Made by a program: the position numbers and the translations under genes. 21,892 bases of DNA from CAZQYB01 sp964582985 (GTDB lineage: Bacteria; Planctomycetota; Phycisphaerae; Sedimentisphaerales; Anaerobacaceae). How positions within the stretch are numbered: the stretch's first letter is position 1; each line of letters opens with the position of its first letter. This document shows, piece by piece, positions 14,500 to 21,772 of this stretch. The notes under the pieces are model-generated. The model made no database searches. It saw only the letters and a list, made by a program, of their open reading frames with translations, and was not told where the DNA came from. Location of the stretch: assembly GCA_964582985.1 (NCBI GenBank), contig CAZOUM010000047.1, positions 1-21,892 on the forward strand, read 5' to 3'.

Positions 14500-15378
14500 T
14501 CAATTCTCCGGCCAAACGCCTTCGAACACTTCCACCGCTGGGCCGGTCATATAGACACAGTTGTCCTCTTCGCACCAGTTCAAATCCAAGTCTCCGCCCG
14601 GCAAATGCGCAGTGCACACTCGTTCTCCTCGGCCGGTAACCACGCCAGCCACACAGACCGCACATGCGCCGGTTCCGCATGCCATTGTAATTCCACTGCC
14701 ACGCTCCCATGTCCGCATTGTAAATTCCGTCGGTTTTTCTATCTGCACAAAATGCACATTGACTCGGTTTGGAAAGATGCTGTGGTTTTCGATCACAGGC
14801 CCAATTTTCTCCAACCTAATTGTTGCAAGGTCGTCGCGGAAAAAGACAGCGTGTGGATTGCCCATTGACACACACGTCATCACGAATGCCCGACTTTGAA
14901 ATCGAATTGGTTGTCCAATTACTTTTTTGACGGGTAGTTTGACCGGTATATCCTCGGCTGCCAATTTCGGTTGGCCCATATTCACACAGACCTTTTGAAC
15001 CTTGTTATCGGCATCAAATATAAGCCCAACGGTTAAGACTCCATTGCCGGTTTCTATATTCAGTGAGCCTGCGCAGGGCTCTTGGCCGGGCACAGCAAAC
15101 GACTCACCGGCTTTGCATAGCTTGTGCTCAAAAGCATATTTGGCAACGCATCGGATTCCATTGCCGCACATCTCTGCCTCTGAGCCGTCAGCGTTGAAGA
15201 TACGCATTCGCACATCGGCTACTTGCGACGGACAGATAAGAATCAGCCCATCACCGCCAATGCCCTTGTGCCGGTCGCTGACAACTTGAGCCAGGCACGC
15301 CGGCTCCTCAACTTTTTCCTCGAAGCAATTTATGTAGACGTAGTCATTCCCACAGCCGTGCATCTTCGTAAATCTCAT
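14500..15378 (-). CDS. dapF: Diaminopimelate epimerase
   Basis: 292 residues; interconverts LL- and meso-diaminopimelate without a cofactor, in lysine and peptidoglycan synthesis in the cytoplasm. The catalytic cysteine pair is present: Cys71 in MCGNGIRC and Cys234 in ACGTGACA. The N-terminus FTKMHGCGNDYVYIN, the GGDGLI block, the NADGSEAEMCGNG block and the MGNPHAVFF segment are family-typical, and the length is slightly long but normal. AAGGAGA lies 6 bases before the ATG. The 55 bases around its start codon are repeated beyond the N gap, which is an assembly effect. No other lysine-pathway gene is nearby. Confidence 0.96.
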   Translation of the reverse strand: MRFTKMHGCGNDYVYINCFEEKVEEPACLAQVVSDRHKGIGGDGLILICPSQVADVRMRIFNADGSEAEMCGNGIRCVAKYAFEHKLCKAGESFAVPGQEPCAGSLNIETGNGVLTVGLIFDADNKVQKVCVNMGQPKLAAEDIPVKLPVKKVIGQPIRFQSRAFVMTCVSMGNPHAVFFRDDLATIRLEKIGPVIENHSIFPNRVNVHFVQIEKPTEFTMRTWERGSGITMACGTGACAVCVAGVVTGRGERVCTAHLPGGDLDLNWCEEDNCVYMTGPAVEVFEGVWPEN

Positions 15379-15395
15379 TCTATTTCTCCTTGCAA
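15341..15395. repeat. 55-base direct repeat, copy 1 (gap flank)
   Basis: Covers the 5' end of dapF and its ribosome site and is identical, base for base, to 15496-15550 on the other side of the N run. Contig ends sharing exactly 55 bases are what a k=55 assembly graph leaves, so this is a duplicate of one locus rather than a biological repeat. Confidence 0.9.
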
Positions 15396-15495
15396 NNNNN
15401 NNNNNNNNNNNNNNNNNNNNNNNNNNNNNNNNNNNNNNNNNNNNNNNNNNNNNNNNNNNNNNNNNNNNNNNNNNNNNNNNNNNNNNNNNNNNNNN
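15396..15495. other. Assembly gap, 100 N
   Basis: One hundred undetermined bases, a conventional placeholder length. Because both flanks are the same 55 bases, the most economical reading is that no sequence is missing and that 15396-15550 should be collapsed, joining 15395 directly to 15551. Confidence 0.95.
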
Positions 15496-15550
15496 TAGTC
15501 ATTCCCACAGCCGTGCATCTTCGTAAATCTCATTCTATTTCTCCTTGCAA
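15496..15550. repeat. 55-base direct repeat, copy 2 (gap flank)
   Basis: Identical to 15341-15395. It would look like a second, decapitated dapF start but carries only the first codons, with no gene body on its left. It should not be annotated as a second epimerase. Confidence 0.9.
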
Positions 15551-15611
15551 AAACCGCTTTACTATATGCGTACAGGAAGATAAAATCAAGCTTGCGCTGC
15601 AAAATCCAGCT

Positions 15612-16244
15612 ATGTTTGAGGAATATACAGGACTATATAATTCTGGAGAAACAACGCAGGTGAAATTATTCAGCGGTTTGCTTTCATGGTTCTCGCAGGA
15701 ACAGCGACTTCACCGTGCCTGCCAAGCAGCGGAATCTTCCGTTATTGACGCTCTAGCAGAACTCACTGCATGTGTTGCGCAAGAAGCTGCCCTCAAGTCG
15801 GGAGAGAAATGGATATTCAACCCCTCTGTGGCAAAGATAGAGCATCTCGGCGACGTGATGTCATTTGCACTTGTCGAACTAGGAATTGTAAAGGCTAAGA
15901 ACGCAAAGCAGCTTGACAAGAGTGTTCTGTCGCGAGATGATCCAGATGCAGTACGAGATTTAGCAATTGTTAACCATATTCAGGACACTAAGCTCATTCG
16001 GCTCGCAGGAGGAGCTGTGTTCCTTTTTAGATATCTAGACTCAAATAAGACAGACGGTGCTTTGCTTGAACGTGCACGCGTGCTTGCAGGCCGAGAATGG
16101 ATCGACAACGCCTTGGCGACAATGGATGGTACTGCGAAGCTTGTCAAGTATCTGGCAGCCGTGATCATAGACAGATTGAAAAAAGCGAAAAAGACAGTTG
16201 ATGACCAGAATCTTGAATTGAGGAAGCAAGCCGATAACTACTAA
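15612..16244 (+). CDS. Unrecognised 210-residue soluble, mostly helical protein
   Basis: From the ATG at 15612 (MFEEYTGLYNSGETTQV) to TAA at 16244. No membrane segment or signal peptide. The sequence is dominated by amphipathic helices (EQRLHRACQAAESSVIDALAELTACVAQEAAL; TAKLVKYLAAVIIDRLKKAKKTVDDQNLELRKQ) and ends basic. I recognise no domain. No ribosome site precedes the ATG, and the frame stays open upstream through the gap, so the true start could lie further left. If the gap is collapsed it is divergent from dapF with only 78 bases between them. Its codon choices look less GC-ending than those of its neighbours, which could mean acquisition. Confidence 0.6.
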   Translation: MFEEYTGLYNSGETTQVKLFSGLLSWFSQEQRLHRACQAAESSVIDALAELTACVAQEAALKSGEKWIFNPSVAKIEHLGDVMSFALVELGIVKAKNAKQLDKSVLSRDDPDAVRDLAIVNHIQDTKLIRLAGGAVFLFRYLDSNKTDGALLERARVLAGREWIDNALATMDGTAKLVKYLAAVIIDRLKKAKKTVDDQNLELRKQADNY

Positions 16245-16253
16245 ACAAGAGGG

Positions 16254-16277
16254 ATGTTCAACAAATTGTTCGAACAT
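16254..16277. repeat. Near-perfect 24-base dyad downstream of the unknown gene
   Basis: Left arm ATGTTCAACAA and right arm TTGTTCGAACAT are complementary except for one extra C, with a single central A. It starts 9 bases after the unknown gene's stop. There is no T-tract, so an operator, mobile-element end or Rho-linked hairpin are all possible. A 31-codon frame (ATG at 16254) also begins here but has no support as a gene. Confidence 0.6.
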
Positions 16278-16384
16278 GTGGGTCAATTCTGGGGTCACGG
16301 AACGCGCGCTCCCCGACAGCATCTCACGAAAACAGATAGATTTATGTGACTGGCGGATGTGAGCGACCAGGCACGAGTCACGAC

Positions 16385-17161
16385 CTATATTGAAAACTCT
16401 TTCCTCCGGCTGTTCATCTGGGCTTTCAGCCGTTGGATAATGGACGAGTGCATTTGCGAAACGCGGGACTCCGACAAATCCAGCGTCGCCCCGATTTCCT
16501 TCATCGTCATCTCTTCGTAATAGTACAGAACAACAATCAGCTGCTCAGCCCGTGTAAATCCTTTCGTCAGCAAGCTCTTCAGGTCCCGCTTTTGGGCCTC
16601 AGTTAGGGGGTCTTGACTCTTTCCGTCCTTAATTACATCTATTTCGCGAACATCTTTGTCGCTGTCCCCGTCGCTGTACCTGGTATCCAGCGAAACCACA
16701 CTGACCGCATTGGCGTCACGCCGGAGCCTGTTAAACTCCTCCATATCCATATCCAATTCTCTGGCCGTCTCTTTTTCAGTGGGCTTGCGCCCAAGATGCG
16801 TCTCCAGCGACTGCATCACTCTCGTCAACTGGTGAGCGCGGGCGCGTACCAATCGCGGCACCCAGTCCATACTCCGCAGCTCATCAAGAATGGAACCTTT
16901 AATACGAGGCGAGCAATATGTCTCGAACTTCACACCCCTCCCAGGGTCATACGCGTCAATCGCATCCATCAACCCGAAAATACCCGCACTGATAAGGTCA
17001 TCCAGCTCAACTTTGTCCGGCAGCTTGCTGTACAGGCGCTCAGCAGCATATTTCACCAGATACGTATAATGTTCCATAAGTATATTGCGAAACTCATCTC
17101 TGTGGGTCCTATGCAATTGCTCCCACACTTGCTCGATATCAACCTGCTGACTGGTTTTCAT
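16385..17161 (-). CDS. fliA: FliA/WhiG-type sigma-28 RNA polymerase sigma factor
   Basis: 258 residues from the ATG at 17161, where GGAGG (17166-17170) precedes it by 4 bases; an in-frame ATG 21 bases upstream lacks such a site. Region 2 (KLPDKVELDDLISAGIFGLMDAIDAYDPGRGVKFETYCSPRIKGSILDELR) and the short conserved WVPRLVRARA are typical of the flagellar sigma group. Region 3 contains LGRKPTEKETARELDM. Region 4 is FTRAEQLIVVLYYYEEMTMKEIGATLDLSESRVSQMHSSIIQRLK. It would direct late flagellar or chemotaxis genes, or another regulon, since FliA-like factors in this phylum are not always flagellar. A FlgB-like gene upstream supports the flagellar reading. No anti-sigma FlgM is visible nearby. Confidence 0.92.
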   Translation of the reverse strand: MKTSQQVDIEQVWEQLHRTHRDEFRNILMEHYTYLVKYAAERLYSKLPDKVELDDLISAGIFGLMDAIDAYDPGRGVKFETYCSPRIKGSILDELRSMDWVPRLVRARAHQLTRVMQSLETHLGRKPTEKETARELDMDMEEFNRLRRDANAVSVVSLDTRYSDGDSDKDVREIDVIKDGKSQDPLTEAQKRDLKSLLTKGFTRAEQLIVVLYYYEEMTMKEIGATLDLSESRVSQMHSSIIQRLKAQMNSRRKEFSI

Positions 17162-17217
17162 TTTTCCTCCGTGAAATTTCAAGTTTCCAATAGCTTTTCA
17201 AAAAAGAGATTTAGGTC

Positions 17218-17520
17218 CTATAAACAACAGGTGCTTGCTCTTGCTCGCGTTCTCTGAACGTGCATATCGCACACATCACAAATCTTTATCGACCTCTTCG
17301 CCGGCAACTTTAGCACAACACATGCAACTACTCGTAAAAAGCTCATATCCTCAGATTGCGCAGCCAAACCCCGGCTTAGGTTCGCCGCCAGAGCAGTAAA
17401 AAATGGAATATCCCCGAATTCGAGACAAGCCAAATGACCAGCTTTTGCAGGACGCATCCAACTGCACACCATTTGCTGCAGGCCAAGTGATATGCTTGCG
17501 ACTTGCTCCGTCAAAAACAT
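17218..17520 (-). CDS. Unrecognised 100-residue protein between flgB-like and fliA genes
   Basis: An ATG at 17520 preceded by AAGGA with an 8-base spacer opens a 100-residue frame ending 56 bases before fliA. It lies 51 bases after the FlgB-like gene's stop and in the same direction, so co-transcription is likely. It has no signal peptide or membrane helix. The C-terminal third is basic and holds a CDVC (CxxC) pair and a final CC. I cannot match it to FlgC, FlgM or another flagellar protein. The good ribosome site and operon position argue for a real gene; the lack of a recognisable fold argues for caution. Confidence 0.45.
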   Translation of the reverse strand: MFLTEQVASISLGLQQMVCSWMRPAKAGHLACLEFGDIPFFTALAANLSRGLAAQSEDMSFLRVVACVVLKLPAKRSIKICDVCDMHVQRTRARASTCCL

Positions 17521-17571
17521 CCGTAACGTCCTTGTTCTTAAAGACTTAATACCTTGTTGGTTAAACCGAAG

Positions 17572-17988
17572 TTATTCGAAAATCGAAACCATCCCCTGTT
17601 TCTGTCTAAGCAATTCTGCTGCTGCCCTTTGGTTAAGCGAATTTTCCATAAGCTTATCCATTTGAAACTCGAGATACTCATCTCGATTTTCTTCAAAAAG
17701 CCCCTTGGCATATTCATCGACCACTGGTTTGGCCTCGAAGCTGCCGCTGAACCCGAACTTGATATTCTCCGTGTCGCGCAGAATAAGACGTTGCCTCCGG
17801 ATATGTTCTTCGATGGCCTCAGTAAGCGATTCGGAAAACTCATCCACCGCCAAGTCCTTCGGCACAAACCCGGAAGTGTGGAGATTATTCATGTTCCGAC
17901 TGAGGACTTTTTGACGAGCGCGTGTGAACTCGACAATCTTGACGAGAAGCTCTGTTATGTTGTCTGTTACCAATGACCACAAATTCAT
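17572..17988 (-). CDS. flgB: Flagellar basal-body rod protein FlgB-like
   Basis: 138 residues. The N-terminus ITELLVKIVEFTRARQKVLSRNMNNLHTSGFVPKDLAVDEF follows the FlgB/rod pattern 'R...VL..N.AN..T.GY...D', with Ser-Gly-Phe where Pro-Gly-Tyr is usual. The C-terminal helix EYLEFQMDKLMENSLNQRAAAELLRQKQGMVSIFE matches the family's 'VDLE.EM..L.EN.L.Y......L..K...L'. Length is normal. FlgB is the proximal rod subunit of the flagellar motor in the periplasm. The ATG at 17988 has AGGGG about 6 bases upstream. FlgC, FliE and FliF, usually its neighbours, are absent here, so the gene is separated from the rod operon. Assignment rests on the two terminal helices. Confidence 0.75.
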   Translation of the reverse strand: MNLWSLVTDNITELLVKIVEFTRARQKVLSRNMNNLHTSGFVPKDLAVDEFSESLTEAIEEHIRRQRLILRDTENIKFGFSGSFEAKPVVDEYAKGLFEENRDEYLEFQMDKLMENSLNQRAAAELLRQKQGMVSIFE

Positions 17989-18255
17989 ACGCAGCCCCTG
18001 TTCTTGAAGTTAGGCCCGAAAAGCTCATAAAATGTGCAGCGAGACCCCGCGCGTGAAAAACAGGCATGATAATTCGTCAAAAGCCGACTACCATTCCTCA
18101 TCCTTGGTCCTTTCGTCCCTTCCTTGGGCCCCCAAAAACAATCTCTATGTCTCACCAAACGCAGCGAAGTAATCTCAAAGAAGTCATATCGTTTTTACTT
18201 CACCTTTTTCCTCTATCCAGCTTCCGACTATGCTCAATCGCCCAATTCAACTCTG

Positions 18256-18540
18256 CTATGCTAACGATGCTTCGACTACCGTATCTTCTTTTTTTAGAAT
18301 CTGCCTTATTTCGCAAAGAGTTTTAGTCGTCCTGAGTTCGATTATCTTCGACAGTGTTTGGAATACGGACTCGTCATACAATCGATGTCCGCCTTCGGTC
18401 CACTCTACCTCACGAATAAGTCCCATTATCGTATAGTTGTGAATAGTCTGCCGAGAAAACGGCGTGTAGCGAACCAGCTCGCCAATTCGATATCGCTTGG
18501 CAGGTATTTGGAGGGTACGGTCTTTAACTTCCAGTGACAC
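18256..18540 (-). CDS. Short MerR-family DNA-binding regulator
   Basis: 94 residues from a GTG at 18540 (GGAAAGG about 10 bases upstream). The winged helix-turn-helix is YRIGELVRYTPFSRQTIHNYTIMGLIRE (about 17-44), then the wing EGGHRLYDESVFQTLSKIIELRTTKTLCEIRQIL, which is the MerR core. It ends soon after, with no effector or metal-binding domain, and only one Cys. It therefore probably acts as a stand-alone or protein-controlled regulator. It sits upstream of the flgB-fliA cluster on the same strand, separated by 267 bases in which I see no gene. Its own promoter appears strong and palindromic. Confidence 0.85.
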   Translation of the reverse strand: MSLEVKDRTLQIPAKRYRIGELVRYTPFSRQTIHNYTIMGLIREVEWTEGGHRLYDESVFQTLSKIIELRTTKTLCEIRQILKKEDTVVEASLA

Positions 18541-18743
18541 TACTGAGAACCTTTCCTTTTACAGTATCCTATTAACACATCAAAAAACTAAGCGCAGAAG
18601 ATATTCAGAGCTATGCAACTCCGTTATTGTTTCTCGCTTCTCGTCCTCTCATACCTCTGTTCCGAACAACAACAAAACTCCGATGCAACCCAATAGTTCT
18701 GTTTCATAGTCACGCACCCGGCTGGCGATACAAGGCCAATTGA

Positions 18744-18769
18744 CTTTTACGTTTTGCAAAATGTAAAAG
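18744..18769. promoter_or_regulatory. 26-base near-perfect palindrome over the merR-like promoter
   Basis: Arms CTTTTAC (18744-18750) and GTAAAAG (18763-18769) are perfectly paired around a TTTTGCAAAA core; only the base pair flanking the core is mismatched. It covers the predicted -10 and start point of the minus-strand promoter, the usual place for a repressor. Autoregulation by the encoded MerR-like protein is possible, though MerR proteins usually bind the -35/-10 spacer. Confidence 0.55.
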
Positions 18770-18788
18770 GCATCCGCCACTTTGTCAA
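18760..18788 (-). promoter_or_regulatory. Strong sigma-70 promoter of the merR-like gene
   Basis: On the minus strand TTGACA (18783-18788, perfect) is followed after 17 bases by TACATT (18760-18765, 4 of 6). Upstream, 18789-18830 carries four to five A-tracts of 5-7 bases repeating about every 10 bases, a likely UP element or bent DNA. The start point near 18753 leaves a leader of about 210 bases before the GTG at 18540. Within that leader I see a 27-codon frame starting at 18707 without a ribosome site, and nothing else. Confidence 0.6.
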
Positions 18789-18830
18789 AACCTTTTTTTG
18801 AATTTTTTTGAATTTTTTGAAAAATTTTTT
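18789..18830. repeat. Phased A/T tracts
   Basis: Runs of 5-7 T separated by GAA at near-helical spacing, which predicts intrinsic DNA curvature. They lie directly upstream of the minus-strand TTGACA. The rest of the gene-free stretch 18831-19113 shows nothing I can assign. Confidence 0.6.
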
Positions 18831-19113
18831 TCGCCCGATATTCCCCGCTCACAGGCCTCTTGAGTACGTTTCCAGCCGGTGACGCAACTTGGAAACAGCC
18901 CTCCCAAAAACTTGAAATGTAAGCCCCCCCCACCGCTAAGATCACCGCCGCACTACTATCCTCGGCGGTCAATAAACAGATACTGGTACGGCCTGTAACA
19001 AAAATTCGTAATCAACATTTCGGCTCGCGGAGTTGCCGTTTTAAGAAGCGCGGTCGAGGCGGACGACAAGAGAAAAACGCAGTGAAAAAAGCTCAGAAAT
19101 GCCCGATAACGTC

Positions 19114-19142
19114 TTGATTATGATGCCATAATTTTGTATACT
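19114..19142 (+). promoter_or_regulatory. Sigma-70-type promoter of the beta-helix protein gene
   Basis: TTGATT (19114-19119), 17-base spacer, TATACT (19137-19142, 5 of 6 matches). The start point would be near 19149, one base before the leader hairpin. Confidence 0.55.
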
Positions 19143-19149
19143 TCAATTC

Positions 19150-19167
19150 TGCTGCGATGTCGCAGCA
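19150..19167 (+). promoter_or_regulatory. 5' leader hairpin before the ribosome site
   Basis: TGCTGCG and CGCAGCA form a perfect 7-bp stem with an ATGT loop, right at the predicted 5' end of the mRNA and 3 bases before AAGGAG. The loop contains an in-frame ATG that is probably not used. A 5'-terminal stem of this kind is known to stabilise some mRNAs; that role here is inference. Confidence 0.55.
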
Positions 19168-19183
19168 AACAAGGAGTCTACCG

Positions 19184-21697
19184 GTGAGAAACCTATTATT
19201 GGGCTTGTTTTTCATTTCAGCCCTGCTGCTCTGGCTTGCCCCTCCGTCGGTTGCGGCACAGACAATCTACGTTGATGACGATGCTTTTGTCAGGGGTAAC
19301 GGGCAGAGCTGGGTGACAGCGTACAAGTATCTTCAGGATGCTCTGGACAACGCCGGATCGGGCGACAAGATTTGGGTGGCTAAGGGAGTTTATAAGCCTG
19401 ATGAAGATATCCTACATCCTAGCGGGACAGGCAATCGAGCAGCCACTTTTCAACTTGTCAATGGTGTGGCTGTCTATGGGGGCTTTGCCGGCGGCGAGAC
19501 GCGTCTCGACCAAAGGGATTGGGAGGATCATAGAACCGTCCTCAGTGGAGACCTGAACGGCGACGACGTACAGTCGGGCCCCGGAAACGCTGTAGCCGCA
19601 GACAACTGTACTGATGCCGAGCCGATATATCCAGGAATGAAGTACAAGGGTACGACTGCTGGGGCAACGAGGGACGGACCAACGGATCGTGGCGAGCCGA
19701 ATAATCCTGACATCTGGTATGTGTATACGGCAGAAGCCGATGGGATTGTTTGTATTTCCGTGGGGGGAGGGGATACGGACTGGCTAGTTGCAATGCACAG
19801 CAGCTGTCCCGGTACGAAGGCAAATGAGTTAGTACGTGACCAGAGGTACGGTGAAGTCAGGCTTAAAGTCAAAAAGGGTGAGAAGTACTACGTCAGGGTC
19901 ACTTCGTTCATGAAGAGAACCAGTGAATTTGTGCTGACAGTAGACACAACCAAGGATAACAGTTGGCATGTTGTTACCGGAAGGGGGACGGACCGAACTG
20001 CTGTTCTGGATGGCTTCGTCATTGCTGGGGGCAACGCCGAATATGGTGGGGGCGGTATGCATAATATTAATGGAAGTCCTCGCGTAGCCAACTGCATCTT
20101 TGAAAGGAACTATACCCAGTGGAGAGGGGCCGGAATGTATAATGAAGACAACAGCAACCCCACCTTGACAAACTGTGCCTTCGTTGGAAATGTTGCAAAC
20201 GGTCCAGGGGGAGGCATGTTAAACATCAACAGCAGCCCCACGTTGAAGAACTGCACTTTCCGTCAGAACTCGACAAAGGAACGCGGCGGCGGCATGGAGA
20301 ATTGGCACAACAGTGCTCCGGTTCTGATGAACTGCGTATTTGATGAGAATAAGGCTCGGTACAATGGTGGCGGCATTAGCAACGGTGATGGCAGCAGTCC
20401 CAAGGTGGTCAATTGTACATTCACCGCGAACTCAGCAGATTCAGGAGGGGCCATAATGAATTCACACAATAGCCACCCGCAGATAAGCAATTGCACGTTC
20501 ACAGGTAATATGTGCACCGGCATACGGGGGAGGGGCGGAGGTGTATACAACGAAGAGAGCAATGCCACGATTGACAATTGTGCGTTTAGCAAGAATATAT
20601 CGGAAAATGACGGCGGGGCAATATACAACTTCAGGGGAAAACCAACAATCGCAGATTGTGTTTTCAGACACAACATAGCTAAGTCTTTCGGAGGCGCAAT
20701 TAGAAACTGGGCGCACAGTGCACCAACTATTGTTAATTGCAAATTTACCGGAAACTCTGCTGGGGCCAGAGGCGGTGGGATGGAAAACAGTTACAGCAGC
20801 ACGCCAAAAGTCGCCAATTGTATCTTCGAGGGCAACTCGGCATCCAGATATGGCGGAGGAGGAATGGCTAATGACCATGCTGGTCCGAAGGTAACAAACT
20901 GTGTTTTTAGGAAAAATTCGGCACCGAGCGGCGGCGGCATGGAAAACGACCGCGGCGATCCTGAGGTAGTTGGCTGTAGATTCACTGAGAATTCAGCCGA
21001 CCGCGGTGCCGGAATGCTGAACGAATATGGCAAATTGAACATCGTGAATTGTATATTCACGGGAAATACAGCCGAATCGGCTGGCGGGGGAATGTGTAAC
21101 CACCTTGCCAGCCCAACAGTCATCAATTGCACTTTCAGTGGCAATTTGACAAGGAAAAACGGTGGAGCAATATATAACTCAGAGTGGGGCCATGGTGGTG
21201 GTAAGCCTACTTTGGTAAACTGTACCATCAGCACAAATCAAGCCCATTGCGGTGGCGGAATGGACAGCCGTGGCGGGGACCCGAAACTCATCAACTGTAT
21301 TCTGTGGGGAAACCAAGACAGTAGCGGCAAAGGTGAATCAAGTCAGATCCGCAAGGAGTATGGTACCCTTGCTCTTGACTACTGTTGTGTGCAAAGATGG
21401 ACTGGGAAGCTAGGTGGAACCGGCAATATTGGGGCCGATCCAATGTTTGTTCGTAATCCGAATGATGGCGGTGACGGCTGGGGTGTCGGTGACAACGATG
21501 ACTTTGGCGACCTGCGGCTGCTTCTTGGATCTCCCTGCATCGACGCGGGCGACAGCAACTCAGTGCCGGATGATAGCCTCAATCTCGATGCCGATGATAA
21601 CACAGTAGAACCGATGCCATTTGATCGCGACAGAAATCCACGTATTGCGGGGGCTAAAGTTGATATGGGTGCCTACGAGTTTCGGCGGGATGAGTAG
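19184..21697 (+). CDS. Secreted right-handed beta-helix protein with inserted PPC-like domain
   Basis: 837 residues from the GTG at 19184, chosen because AAGGAG lies 7 bases upstream and because it places the signal peptide (LLLGLFFISALLLWLAPPSVAA) at the very N-terminus. The mature protein starts near QTIYVDDDA and has the usual 'SWVTAYKYLQDAL...' cap. Residues about 140-256 (DNCTDAEPIYPG ... GEKYYVRVTSF) look like a PPC-type beta-sandwich, placed inside the normally continuous 'LSGDLNGDD...HVVTG.GTD' stretch. Sixteen rungs follow, each around 'NC.F..N.A..GGG..N', making a Cys and Asn ladder. The C-terminus has GSPCIDAGD and VDMGAYEF with no anchor, dockerin or PEP-CTERM. Role unknown: surface adhesin or carbohydrate-binding/lyase-like are possibilities. 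Confidence 0.9.
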   Translation: MRNLLLGLFFISALLLWLAPPSVAAQTIYVDDDAFVRGNGQSWVTAYKYLQDALDNAGSGDKIWVAKGVYKPDEDILHPSGTGNRAATFQLVNGVAVYGGFAGGETRLDQRDWEDHRTVLSGDLNGDDVQSGPGNAVAADNCTDAEPIYPGMKYKGTTAGATRDGPTDRGEPNNPDIWYVYTAEADGIVCISVGGGDTDWLVAMHSSCPGTKANELVRDQRYGEVRLKVKKGEKYYVRVTSFMKRTSEFVLTVDTTKDNSWHVVTGRGTDRTAVLDGFVIAGGNAEYGGGGMHNINGSPRVANCIFERNYTQWRGAGMYNEDNSNPTLTNCAFVGNVANGPGGGMLNINSSPTLKNCTFRQNSTKERGGGMENWHNSAPVLMNCVFDENKARYNGGGISNGDGSSPKVVNCTFTANSADSGGAIMNSHNSHPQISNCTFTGNMCTGIRGRGGGVYNEESNATIDNCAFSKNISENDGGAIYNFRGKPTIADCVFRHNIAKSFGGAIRNWAHSAPTIVNCKFTGNSAGARGGGMENSYSSTPKVANCIFEGNSASRYGGGGMANDHAGPKVTNCVFRKNSAPSGGGMENDRGDPEVVGCRFTENSADRGAGMLNEYGKLNIVNCIFTGNTAESAGGGMCNHLASPTVINCTFSGNLTRKNGGAIYNSEWGHGGGKPTLVNCTISTNQAHCGGGMDSRGGDPKLINCILWGNQDSSGKGESSQIRKEYGTLALDYCCVQRWTGKLGGTGNIGADPMFVRNPNDGGDGWGVGDNDDFGDLRLLLGSPCIDAGDSNSVPDDSLNLDADDNTVEPMPFDRDRNPRIAGAKVDMGAYEFRRDE

Positions 21698-21772
21698 CTC
21701 GCTGAAAATACAACTTCGAATAGAAGCCACCGACGAAAGCAATGGCTCACCAAGTAGAAGCTCAAAGAATAA

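Noticed and set aside
15496..15550. Second dapF copy or genuine direct repeat
   Set aside because: Exact identity that stops at exactly 55 bases on both sides of a 100-N placeholder is best explained by contig-end overlap.
16254..16349. 31-codon frame starting MFNKLFEHVG
   Set aside because: Very short, overlaps the strong dyad that explains its first codons, and shows no recognisable family.
18649..18972. Minus-strand open frame of 107 codons
   Set aside because: Its Lys-rich middle is simply translation of the phased A-tracts, and it spans the strong merR promoter and palindrome, so a regulatory reading fits better.
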